Assembly: GCA_000697455.1 (NCBI GenBank) | Contig: JNET01032309.1 | Span: 1 to 18,362 of the forward strand | Reading direction: 5' to 3' | Origin: Basidiobolus heterosporus B8920 | Taxonomy: Eukaryota; Basidiobolomycota; Basidiobolomycetes; Basidiobolales; Basidiobolaceae | Length of the DNA stretch: 18,362 nt | Part shown: positions 1 to 7,289 of the stretch, in pieces | Layout: each line of letters starts with the position of its first letter | Position numbering within the stretch: the first letter of the stretch is position 1 | The notes under the pieces: generated by a model | What the model was told of the DNA's origin: nothing | Database searches by the model: none | The model's input: only the letters and a program-made list of their open reading frames with translations | Position numbers and translations under genes: made by a program

Positions 1-50
1 TGCCACTACAATACTTGGTAAAAATCACTAATACCTCAGCATGTTCATAG

Positions 51-175
51 AATCTTGACTAATGATATATTAGGATATCAGTTAAGTGATAGGGTAAACA
101 TCAAAGACCAAGCTAACTTCGCCTCCGAAGTAATGCCGCCATACATATGAAACCAATAATCATTGCATCGATCCC
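51..175 (+). pseudogene. HSF-type DNA-binding-domain gene relic (array copy 1)
   Basis: This is a remnant of the second coding exon of an HSF-type transcription factor gene, recognised by comparison with the two better copies downstream. It begins after a TAG that matches the intron-1 acceptor of those copies. It reads I-L-T-N-D-I-L-G, then VNIKDQANFASEVMPPY, parallel to LIIKDQVNFTSKVLSQYY in copy 3. The frame is lost right after PPY, and the FASFxRQLN recognition-helix segment is only faintly traceable in the DNA. About four residues are also missing near its start. A possible trace of exon 3 (a TACGGCTT stretch near 230) is too weak to annotate. Exon 1 would lie at or beyond the left window edge. 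Assignment to the family is fairly firm; the limits are approximate. Confidence 0.6.
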
Positions 176-625
176 CATCCACTATAGACACCGAAGAAGC
201 TTCATCGAATGGAAGTAGTCTCGCCTATGCTGGTTACGGCTTTGGTAATTCAGATCTTTCTCTAAGCTCTAAGCACTCCTGTCGGATCCTAATGTCACCT
301 AACACTAAATTCCTCAAAAGTATCCTTTTTCTAAATTTAACCATGTTTTCTAAGATAGATCACTGTAATACATATGGAGCTAGATTATCTTGTAGAATAA
401 GATGATATTAAGATATAAGCCATCAGATTTCTAACGTTCATTGAAACATTGAGTTGCCTTGTTTTTTATCATGAAGAATATATCAAAATAGTTGTTTATG
501 GGATATGGAGCTATCATTGCCATCTATTGTGTAACAAGCACTATTGACAGTGTACAATACAATATTGAATCAGCCTTGAATAAAGATTCTATAAAAGCTG
601 AAGCAATTGCTTGATAGCGCTGAAA
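176..625. other. Spacer between HSF copies 1 and 2
   Basis: There is no supported gene here. The left half may contain unrecognisable remains of copy 1. An AATAAA lies at 579-584. A TATAAAA at 590-596 sits 30 bp before the ATG of copy 2 and matches in position the TATA-like box of copy 3, so it is probably the old core promoter of copy 2. Confidence 0.5.
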
Positions 626-1467
626 ATGTTACTTGTCCACAAGCTTAATATTCGTGTATCAAATTTACAAGTAGTTCCAATTTCCATTACTTTACTGTGC
701 GGAAAGACAATCTCTAATATTTGCGCGAATCCATAGCATCCTGATTGATGGAACTTACTCGGATACAATAGCCTGGGATCACTCAGGTAATAAGATAATC
801 ATCAAAGACCAAGCTAGCTTCGCCTCCAGAGTATTGCCATTATACTATGAAACTAATAAATCAATGTAAACTGGAATATATCTAAATATGCATTTTATCA
901 AAAATATGAATTTTCCAAAAGATTTACGGCTTCTACCGGGTGTCTGACAGGCGCAGAAATAAGAAAACCATGAATATCTCAACAATTATCTACACACATC
1001 CATATTTCAAACGAAACCGGCCAGGCTCACTCTATCTTATCCAGCGTTGTGTGGGAGCCTATCCTTATGGAAACCCTAGGCCTAAAACTACAGATTTAAG
1101 CACACCTTCCGAACCAACTATGCTTCCCTCCCTATTATCACTTGGGGTGGGAACAAGTTCGTTTTCCTCCTCAAACTCAGAACCAACAATCCAATACAAA
1201 GATGGCGATCTGTGCACTGAGAAGCTGTTGGGAAAATACACCAGTTGTCAGGCTCTAAGACAGGAAATAGAAAGTTTGAGTAAAGTGATTGAGTATTATA
1301 CTTCGATTTTGAATGAGTCGCTGCCTTGCAAAAAAACACCGGAAATATTTCTTCAACTTCCTACAAATCAACACTGTAGGCAGCCTTCTGGAATACTATC
1401 GTCTCTTCCCTCAACCTTCATAGACTCTTCAAATATATGGAATGCGTGTAGTATGGACCTATATTAA
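626..1467 (+). pseudogene. HSF-type transcription factor pseudogene (array copy 2)
   Basis: Three exons can be laid out from copy 3: 626-670, 737-865 and 922-1467, with introns 671-736 and 866-921. Exon 2 gives YSDTIAWDHSGNKIIIKDQ and ASFASRVLPLYYETN. Exon 3 gives IYGFYRVSDRRRNKK, then THPYFKRNRPGSLYLIQR, the end of an HSF DNA-binding domain. Two deletions relative to copy 3 change the frame: about 14 nt in exon 1, removing the FILKLY segment, and about 22 nt in exon 2, removing the conserved FASFxRQL helix. Splicing at the matching sites therefore hits a stop at once. Exon 3 remains open for about 100 further codons after the domain and includes a possible coiled-coil stretch (LRQEIESLSKVIEYYTSIL), as expected for an HSF oligomerisation region. 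So the ancestral gene probably encoded more than a bare DNA-binding domain. Function appears lost. Confidence 0.75.
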
Positions 1468-2274
1468 CTTTGACCTCAACACATCAAATCTCTCACTACA
1501 CACTTAGTTACCATTGGATATCACAACCTCATATGATCAGTATAAATGGATATATTACTATTATTATAATCTCTCAGGTCTAGTGACAGTGTTTCTTAAA
1601 CCATGCTTTCTACTATGGCTTAAGTTTCTCTACTGACCCCTCGATTCTTTTGGCCTGCTGCCACTGGCCATGAACAAATTGCTAAATAAAATACTCTTGA
1701 ATTGTTTACTTCATTAGGTATTTCATATGATGGGTGACTATAAAGTGTGAGAATAGAAACAAGTACATCATCATCATCATAACTTGTATTATCTTGAAAT
1801 ACTTAGTCATCAGAAATTGAATGGAATGATCTGGCATCTAGACAATGTTAGAAAAATTGAGAATATAGGTCAGCATATAATTTTTCACAAGGGTCTCACA
1901 TCCTGGATCATGATCTGACATCTTGAGCTTAGTACCCAAGTGCTATTATAAAATTGGTGTATCAGATGAGTCATATTGTAAAGTGATTTGGGCAGCTTCC
2001 AATTGGTACGGGAATCCTAGTAGTTACAATCGCTATAGCTTAAATATAGCAAAGATAACCAGTATAAATACCATCTTGAGTGAAGTAAAACTAGTACAAA
2101 GGTCATGTTGAATGAAGTTAAAGTGTAGAGGGTGTAGGTCAGAATCAATGTATCTCACAGGAAGCACTACGTAACATCTCTGTTGAACTTTGTTTCAGTG
2201 ATATCGAAAGACAGAATGGCAACTGGGAGCGGAGAGTTACAATAGACAAGGGGGATTGCTGCGCCGAAGCTCAA
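1468..2274. other. Spacer between HSF copies 2 and 3
   Basis: No gene is supported. The stretch around 1681-1720 (CTAAATAAAAT, then TTGAATTGTTTACT) resembles the DNA just after copy 3 (from 3015), so the duplicated unit extends past the coding part. The AATAAA at 1685-1690 is the probable former poly(A) signal of copy 2. A five-unit CAT run lies near 1767. The open frame at 1923-2111 shows no family resemblance and is probably chance. Confidence 0.5.
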
Positions 2275-2281
2275 TATATAA
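2275..2281 (+). promoter_or_regulatory. TATA-like box of HSF copy 3
   Basis: TATATAA lies 43 bp before the proposed ATG at 2324. Copy 2 has TATAAAA 30 bp before its ATG. The similar placement in two diverged copies supports a core-promoter role, although no transcript data are available. Confidence 0.4.
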
Positions 2282-2323
2282 GTGCGAGTGATCATATCTC
2301 GCATTCGAAATGTACTGTTTAAA

Positions 2324-2876
2324 ATGCCACAGGGACATGTGACCAAACTCGATATTCGCGTGCCATTGTTCATATTAAAGCTTTACAAGTAATCTCGCCT
2401 TTTCCCATTGATTTCATGACGGAATTATCTTACTATTCTCTAGCATTCTAGAGGAGGCAACGTATTCGGATATTATAGCATGGGAACCTTCAGGTCGAGG
2501 GTTGATCATAAAAGATCAAGTGAATTTTACCTCAAAAGTGCTTTCACAATATTACGATACTAGAAAGTTTGCATCATTTACTCGACAATTGAATGTAAGT
2601 TGGAATTCATTTGGTGTAATGATAATATTTAGTGGCAATCATTTTCGGCAATCATTTTCGCAGCACAAGTATTTGTCAGCTAATTCAGTGATTTAATGCT
2701 GTCTTCAGATTTATGGCTTTTATCGCGTTCCCGATCGACGAAAATCCGCACAAGGGTTTAATCCAGAATCGATCGCATATTGGCATCCATACTTTATACG
2801 GGACCAACCAGGTTCTTTTTACTTAATCCATCGTGTGTCTGGACGATACTCCCAAGGAAAAATCAAGTCAAAATGA
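2324..2876 (+). CDS. HSF-type DNA-binding protein, short form (array copy 3)
   Basis: Exons are 2324-2388, 2444-2594 and 2709-2876, joined by introns 2389-2443 (GTAATC...CTCTAG) and 2595-2708 (GTAAGT...TTCAG). The product is 127 residues. It contains a complete HSF-type DNA-binding domain: VPLFILKLYNILEEATYSD (about 13-31), IIAW (32-35), IIKDQVNFTSKVLSQYYDT (43-61), the recognition helix FASFTRQLNIYGFYRV (64-79), and HPYFIRDQPGSFYLIHRV (about 98-115). This fold binds inverted nGAAn repeats in family members and acts in the nucleus. The second intron falls directly after RQLN. The protein ends about a dozen residues after the domain, with no coiled coil or activation region. A different frame stays open to 3022 and resembles the tail of copy 2, so a frameshift or unrecognised splice may have shortened it. 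The start is the first ATG in frame with the domain. The family assignment is strong; whether the gene is active is unknown. Confidence 0.75.
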
Positions 2877-3017
2877 TATCGCAATATGTATTTACACTAA
2901 ATGGTCCATCTGAATACAACTATCCTTCTGACCTGAAAGAAGACACCATCCCCAGCTTACCCACAATTCCCTACAATTCCCTACTCACTGAATACTTTCA
3001 CTCGCTTAGCAGTTCTA

Positions 3018-3023
3018 AATAAA
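3018..3023 (+). terminator. Poly(A) signal of HSF copy 3
   Basis: AATAAA lies about 140 bp after the proposed stop, in a segment shared with the region after copy 2, where AATAAA occurs at 1685-1690. Confidence 0.4.
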
Positions 3024-3069
3024 ATGACGAAAGATCATTTGAATCGTTTACTGAACATGGCGTTTATGC

Positions 3070-3098
3070 GGTAATTTAGGTGGTAATTTAGGCGGCAA
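3070..3098. repeat. 12-nt tandem repeat, about 2.4 units
   Basis: GGTAATTTAGGT (3070-3081) is followed by GGTAATTTAGGC (3082-3093) and a partial third unit. It lies in the 279-bp gap between the convergent HSF copy 3 and nitrate reductase genes. Confidence 0.8.
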
Positions 3099-3120
3099 TG
3101 ATCTCTATTTATATGGTATT

Positions 3121-3146
3121 TATATAGTACTTGTATATAGTACTTG
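3121..3146. repeat. 13-nt perfect tandem duplication
   Basis: TATATAGTACTTG occurs twice back to back (3121-3133 and 3134-3146), ending 9 bp before the nitrate reductase stop codon. It would lie in that gene's 3' UTR. Confidence 0.9.
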
Positions 3147-3155
3147 GCGATAAAT

Positions 3156-5588
3156 TTAAAAGTTGACAACAAATTCAGGTTTGAAGTTCAGCTTCTTAAT
3201 AATTGGTGCGCAAGCACATTCAAGCATAGGTAGGGGACCACACAATAATAGAAGGGGTTGACTATCTTCAGAAGGCTGGGGGAGATGCTTCTGGCACATT
3301 TCCATATCGATGAAGCCAACAGAATACTTCCAATCAGCTTCGTCGCACTTATCAACAGTGTACCACACCTTGAACTGTTCTGGGTTCTCTGAAGCAAGGC
3401 GGTCCAATTCTTCACGAAGCAAGATATCATCGGGGCTACGGTTGGCGAAAATCAATGACAACTTGGTGTTATCGGCGGGGTTTCGAAGAACTGATTTGAT
3501 AACTTGAAGAACTGGAGTAATTCCACTACCACCAGCAACCATGCCAATATGGTCAACGTGTCCCTTGATCTCTCCGTTTTTGATATTGTATCTACCACAG
3601 CCATCATAGACGAAGTGACCGATAGGGCCCTTCATCTCAATACTGTCTCCGACCTTAAGTGTATCAAGATATTGTGACATAACACCGCCTTCGGGGAACT
3701 TAGGCTCGACGTTCTTGTAGTAAACCTTAACAACAAGATCGACGTGGCCTAACTCTTCATCCAGTGAGTTGGGGGTGTAGGCACGAACAACATCTTCGCC
3801 ATTAATGTTAGCCTTCAAGTAGACGTGCTTGCCAACAGGAAGACCCAGACGATGTTGAGAGCTTGGTAATTGGAAACGTAACAGGATGGTGTTGTGAGTA
3901 ATTTGAATCTTCTCGATCAAGGCAAACTTACGGTATTCTCTTGGTGAGAGAGCGACCGCGCTGTCGATTTCGTTCTGGGGAACATTGGAACCACTCTTCA
4001 TTTCACCCGTCAAATCGCCCAGGTAATACTTCTCCAAGATTTTGCGGGCATTGGTAGAGTGAACAGCCTCGAAATCTTCAGTACAATCCAATGATGCGTT
4101 AAGAGTGATACTGTCAGCACCTCCTGGATGCTCCTTGACGAAATCGGTCACGTCATAGACTCTCTTGTTGATAACAACCCAACAGTCATCGGGTGTGTTG
4201 TGCTTGCTGATCTCATCTTGAGTGAAAGTCTTGTCGCTCTTGGCCATTTCGACAGGTTCAGTCTCAACCTTTGCGGCGCCATACTTCTCAACCATCCAGC
4301 CTTCTTTTTCACTGATACAAGGATGTTGGAATCGGAAGACCATTTCATTCTTGGCGTTCTCCTCGAGGATAACCTTCAATCTGAAGTAGCAGTTATTCAT
4401 CTGACCGAGGACATTCCAGGTAATGTTTACAGGCTGGGTGTTGAGCGCAGAATCCCAGGCACGGACAATAATCTCATTGCATCTAAGTAGCTTGACCAAA
4501 GGAAGATCATAAGACCACAAAGCCCAAGCCCAGTACTTCTTACTGATGGGGGAGGGAGTGTGTTGATCGATGTTGCACAAAATCCACGACTCGCCGTCAT
4601 CGAGAGATAACTCGACACGAGTAACCTTGTTGCCAGCTCCGGAGAAGGCATAACCACGGCATTTGTAGGTGGGCTGGGAAATAGGAACCACCTCTTCGTG
4701 CTCAGGATAGACGAATGAGGAGTTGACGTTGATTGGATTAATGATGTAACTAGGGTTTTGCCACCAATTGTCTCTGACTGATTCTTCGTGGTCGAGATGG
4801 GATGGGACAACACGGTTATCATAAATATGGTACCAGTTGTCAGATTCAACCTTGGACACAAAGATCTTTTTGACCCATTTGACCATACGTCCACCGATGA
4901 CTCCGGGGACGAGAAGTCTGATAGGGTACCCGTGATCAGGGGAAAGTCGGACCCCGTTCATTTCATATGCCATAAGGACTTCGTTGTCCTCGTTCATAGC
5001 AGATTTGTAGCTGATACTGGTAGCGTAAATACCGTTGGGCAGCATTTCAGCTCCCTCAAAGTGAACGTGCCAGTCATCCTCCTCTTCTGTGGGTACTTGA
5101 ACTCCGCAAGCAAGGAGCAATTCCCGAAGCATGAGACCACCGAAAATGGAGGTGGAGAGACCAGCTGAACCCCAACTGAAACCCTTGGATTGCTTAACTA
5201 GATTGACTTCTCTACGACGGTTACCGGCGCAAGGGAAAGTAACGGGGAACTGTCTCTTGGGAAAAGCTGCCAATTCGTCCATGGTAAAGACTCTAGGATT
5301 GTCAACCAAACCAGTGACTTCGAGGGTATGGGTTTCCCAGTCAAGCTTGGGGACCAGACCGTGGTTGCGGACGTAGAAGGTAGCATTGGAAGTGATAAAA
5401 CCTTCATCATAGAGTTTGGTGGGAGTAGGTTCACCGTTGAAAGGATGCTTTCCGGTAAGTCTAATTAGATCGGGATTTCTCTTGACCCAATGATCGGGAG
5501 TTTGTTCATCACGCTTGTCGAAAACCATCTGGTCATCAGCGGCGAACTTAGGGAATTCTTTGTAGATCATTTTGCAATTGAATGACAT
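3156..5588 (-). CDS. Assimilatory nitrate reductase [NAD(P)H]
   Basis: This 810-residue cytosolic flavo-haemo-molybdoenzyme reduces nitrate to nitrite, the first step of nitrate assimilation, as a homodimer. Domains in order: molybdopterin domain (about 45-255) with FYVRNHG (71-77) and the Mo-ligand cysteine C120 in CAGNRR; dimerisation domain (about 275-410); cytochrome b5 domain (about 455-527) with axial histidines H487 (HPGG) and H510; FAD domain (about 552-660) with RAYTPNS (602-608) and KGPIGHFVY; and NAD(P)H domain with GGSGITP (686-692) and CGPLPM (783-788). The cytochrome b5 and flavin modules separate it from animal-type sulfite oxidase. It is somewhat shorter than many fungal enzymes, mainly through a short N-terminus. 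The frame has no intron. The first ATG is taken as start; a second methionine follows at residue 7. A WxG-type site after the Mo cysteine reads STSIFGG, a mild departure from my memory of the family. NADH versus NADPH preference cannot be told from this. Confidence 0.97.
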   Translation of the reverse strand: MSFNCKMIYKEFPKFAADDQMVFDKRDEQTPDHWVKRNPDLIRLTGKHPFNGEPTPTKLYDEGFITSNATFYVRNHGLVPKLDWETHTLEVTGLVDNPRVFTMDELAAFPKRQFPVTFPCAGNRRREVNLVKQSKGFSWGSAGLSTSIFGGLMLRELLLACGVQVPTEEEDDWHVHFEGAEMLPNGIYATSISYKSAMNEDNEVLMAYEMNGVRLSPDHGYPIRLLVPGVIGGRMVKWVKKIFVSKVESDNWYHIYDNRVVPSHLDHEESVRDNWWQNPSYIINPINVNSSFVYPEHEEVVPISQPTYKCRGYAFSGAGNKVTRVELSLDDGESWILCNIDQHTPSPISKKYWAWALWSYDLPLVKLLRCNEIIVRAWDSALNTQPVNITWNVLGQMNNCYFRLKVILEENAKNEMVFRFQHPCISEKEGWMVEKYGAAKVETEPVEMAKSDKTFTQDEISKHNTPDDCWVVINKRVYDVTDFVKEHPGGADSITLNASLDCTEDFEAVHSTNARKILEKYYLGDLTGEMKSGSNVPQNEIDSAVALSPREYRKFALIEKIQITHNTILLRFQLPSSQHRLGLPVGKHVYLKANINGEDVVRAYTPNSLDEELGHVDLVVKVYYKNVEPKFPEGGVMSQYLDTLKVGDSIEMKGPIGHFVYDGCGRYNIKNGEIKGHVDHIGMVAGGSGITPVLQVIKSVLRNPADNTKLSLIFANRSPDDILLREELDRLASENPEQFKVWYTVDKCDEADWKYSVGFIDMEMCQKHLPQPSEDSQPLLLLCGPLPMLECACAPIIKKLNFKPEFVVNF

Positions 5589-5647
5589 TCATGTTCGAGA
5601 AAGCATTACTTATAAGCACTTTGGTTTTCTAACTTATTTACTGCATC

Positions 5648-5660
5648 TATCTAACTTATC
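5648..5660 (-). promoter_or_regulatory. Paired GATA elements upstream of nitrate reductase
   Basis: TATC occurs at 5648-5651 and 5657-5660, that is GATA on the minus strand, 9 bp apart and about 60-70 bp before the nitrate reductase ATG. Fungal nitrogen-control GATA factors (AreA/NIT2 family) bind paired GATA sites in such promoters. Four-base motifs are common, so this is suggestive only. Confidence 0.3.
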
Positions 5661-5841
5661 GCCACAATCGATCGAAATGGTAAAGCCATCCTAGAGTTTT
5701 CAAAACCGGTAAATCTCTCGCGGCATATAGGAACATCTAGTCAAACCCCAAGTAATAATCGATCACTGTCGGCCATAAAAGTAGTCCTGAGCGGGAGATG
5801 CGCCGAGAAGACATGTCTAGGCATGTATTGACTATATACGG

Positions 5842-5863
5842 TATTGTTTTCTTATTGTTTTCT
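5842..5863. repeat. 11-nt perfect tandem duplication
   Basis: TATTGTTTTCT occurs twice back to back (5842-5852, 5853-5863), about 255-275 bp upstream of the nitrate reductase start. It is probably a slippage product. Confidence 0.8.
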
Positions 5864-6261
5864 TTTACTGTGTATTAGCGATGATCTCTTTGTCTATGGA
5901 AACTCTATAAATGGTAATTGTCTGGAGTCCCACTTGAGACATACGCTGGATTAACGTTTTTTACTTGGTTCGATTAGTATTTGTTAAGTTTGAAGCGTAC
6001 ATTCAAGTGCACGTTCTAAAAAGTTCAATCAGACATGATATGGTGGAGAAACGTGAAGCCAGCCAATAATGAAAAAAACTGTCTTTACTTGACAAATCGG
6101 GCTCAATTTCAAATCACCTCACTATTTAGAAGTAGCTGAGATACTTTAAGCCTTGACGAGACAACTCGATACCACAATACACAATTAGTACAATCTTATA
6201 AGTTCACTTGGCTTTAAATGTCTACTGTTTGTACCAATATAGCACACACATCTACTTACCC

Positions 6262-6333
6262 AACCCTAGTACCATGCATAAGATTAGGTAGATATTGTTA
6301 GTGCCTCCCTCCCGTACTCATCTTACTAGGGTT
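6262..6333. repeat. 10-bp inverted repeat with telobox-like arms
   Basis: AACCCTAGTA (6262-6271) and TACTAGGGTT (6324-6333) are exact reverse complements separated by 52 nt. The right arm continues as TAGGGTTAGG, the telobox motif bound by Tbf1-like factors in fungi. It lies between nitrate reductase and RPS23. Role unknown. Confidence 0.6.
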
Positions 6334-6381
6334 AGGATTCCAACAGCCTAGCTTATATTATCCAAATTAATAAATCAAATG

Positions 6382-6387
6382 TTTATT
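6382..6387 (-). terminator. Poly(A) signal of RPS23
   Basis: TTTATT on the plus strand is AATAAA in the RPS23 sense, about 70 nt after its stop codon. Confidence 0.6.
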
Positions 6388-6455
6388 TGGCTATGTAGTG
6401 GTAAGGAGTAGAAGGTGCTTTAAGCATTTACATCAATATAAAGGATAGAAAGCAA

Positions 6456-6993
6456 TTAAGATCTAGGCTTCTCCTTCTTCTCCTTATACAAAGCAAGAAG
6501 AGAAACACCAGAAACCTTGACAACCTTGAAACGAACACCAGGAATATCACCAACGGCACGACCCTTACGACCGAAACCAGAGATAAGAACTTCGTCGTTT
6601 TCTTCGACAAAGTTCAAACAACCATCATTGGGAACGAAGGCTGTGATCTTCTTACCGTTCTTGATCAATTGAACACGAACGCACTTACGAATGGCGGAGT
6701 TAGGTTGCTTGGCTTCAACACCAATCTTTTCCAAGACAATACCCTTGGCGTGGGAGGAACCTCCGAAGGGGGATGATTTGAAAGCAGTACCAAGGGCACG
6801 CTTCTTGTATTGCTTATCAGCCCAACGTTCTTCACGACGATGGTTACGAAGCTTGCGAGCGGCTTGAAGACCTCTAGGTTTACCCTTACCTACATAACAC
6901 GAAATCGTTGAGCATCGAAACCACTGATTGAACGATAAATCCTAATACGAAAGAATTCCATCCATCAAACTTTATTGAAAAATACTCACCCAT
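6456..6993 (-). CDS. RPS23: 40S ribosomal protein S23 (uS12)
   Basis: This is the cytosolic small-subunit protein uS12, located near the decoding centre. Exons are 6990-6993 (only ATGG) and 6456-6889, separated by a 100-nt intron (GTGAGT...ATGTAG), giving 145 residues, the same length as yeast Rps23. The spliced start reads MGKGKPRGL, and the protein continues with [51 protein letters not shown] and the end [10 protein letters not shown], all hallmarks of the family. The loop KQPNSAIRK contains the proline that is hydroxylated in yeast and human Rps23 (about residue 64). The first coding exon carries only the start codon and one base of codon 2, so the second exon alone would look like a protein without a start. 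It is divergently transcribed from BMS1 across 296 bp. Confidence 0.97.
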
Positions 6994-7289
6994 TTTGGAC
7001 GTTGGATATCAAACGGTTGAAAGAGGTGGTTTCCATGTCAGTGATAGAGTTTTTATTGAGGTGGGATCACGTGGCCCGGGGTGGAACTTAATCAACATTC
7101 ATTCATAGATGTATTAGAGGAGATTTCTTATTCCAAGAAATTTCATTTTTAACAAACCTTTTTTTTTCTTACCACACAGAATCCACTTGAGTGAAATTTC
7201 TTGAGAAAAGAAAAAAAAATGACTATATCCCAAAATACTAGCTGAATGAATGATGTTGTTGGTTCGTTCTTGAAACGGTAAGAATTCAT
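6994..7289. promoter_or_regulatory. Shared divergent promoter of RPS23 and BMS1, with CACGTG
   Basis: The 296 bp lie between the two start codons. They include a CACGTG E-box at 7068-7073, 75 bp from the RPS23 ATG, plus T- and A-rich tracts (about 7159-7168 and 7209-7219). CACGTG is the site of Cbf1-type bHLH factors, which regulate ribosomal protein genes in several yeasts. Use here is inferred. There is no clear TATA box in either direction. Confidence 0.45.

Larger units (their letters stand above)
5589..6381. other. Nitrate reductase upstream region and spacer to RPS23
   Basis: No coding region is supported. The part next to 5588 should contain the nitrate reductase promoter. The remainder reaches to the RPS23 3' end and holds an 11-nt tandem duplication (5842-5863) and a 10-bp inverted repeat (6262-6333). 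I found no tRNA box pair, snRNA signature or reading frame of interest. Confidence 0.5.

Noticed and set aside
690-736. A frame running upstream of HSF copy 2 exon 2 (reading LIFARIHS) that looks like the start of the domain.
   Set aside because: Comparison with copy 3 shows it to be intron 1; the true first exon ends at 670 before GTAGTT.
1923-2111. 62-codon plus-strand frame between HSF copies 2 and 3.
   Set aside because: No match to the HSF family or anything recognised; no promoter or intron structure. Most likely chance.
5957-5975. GGTTCGATTAG, similar to a tRNA B box.
   Set aside because: The terminal CC is missing and there is no A box or foldable cloverleaf around it.
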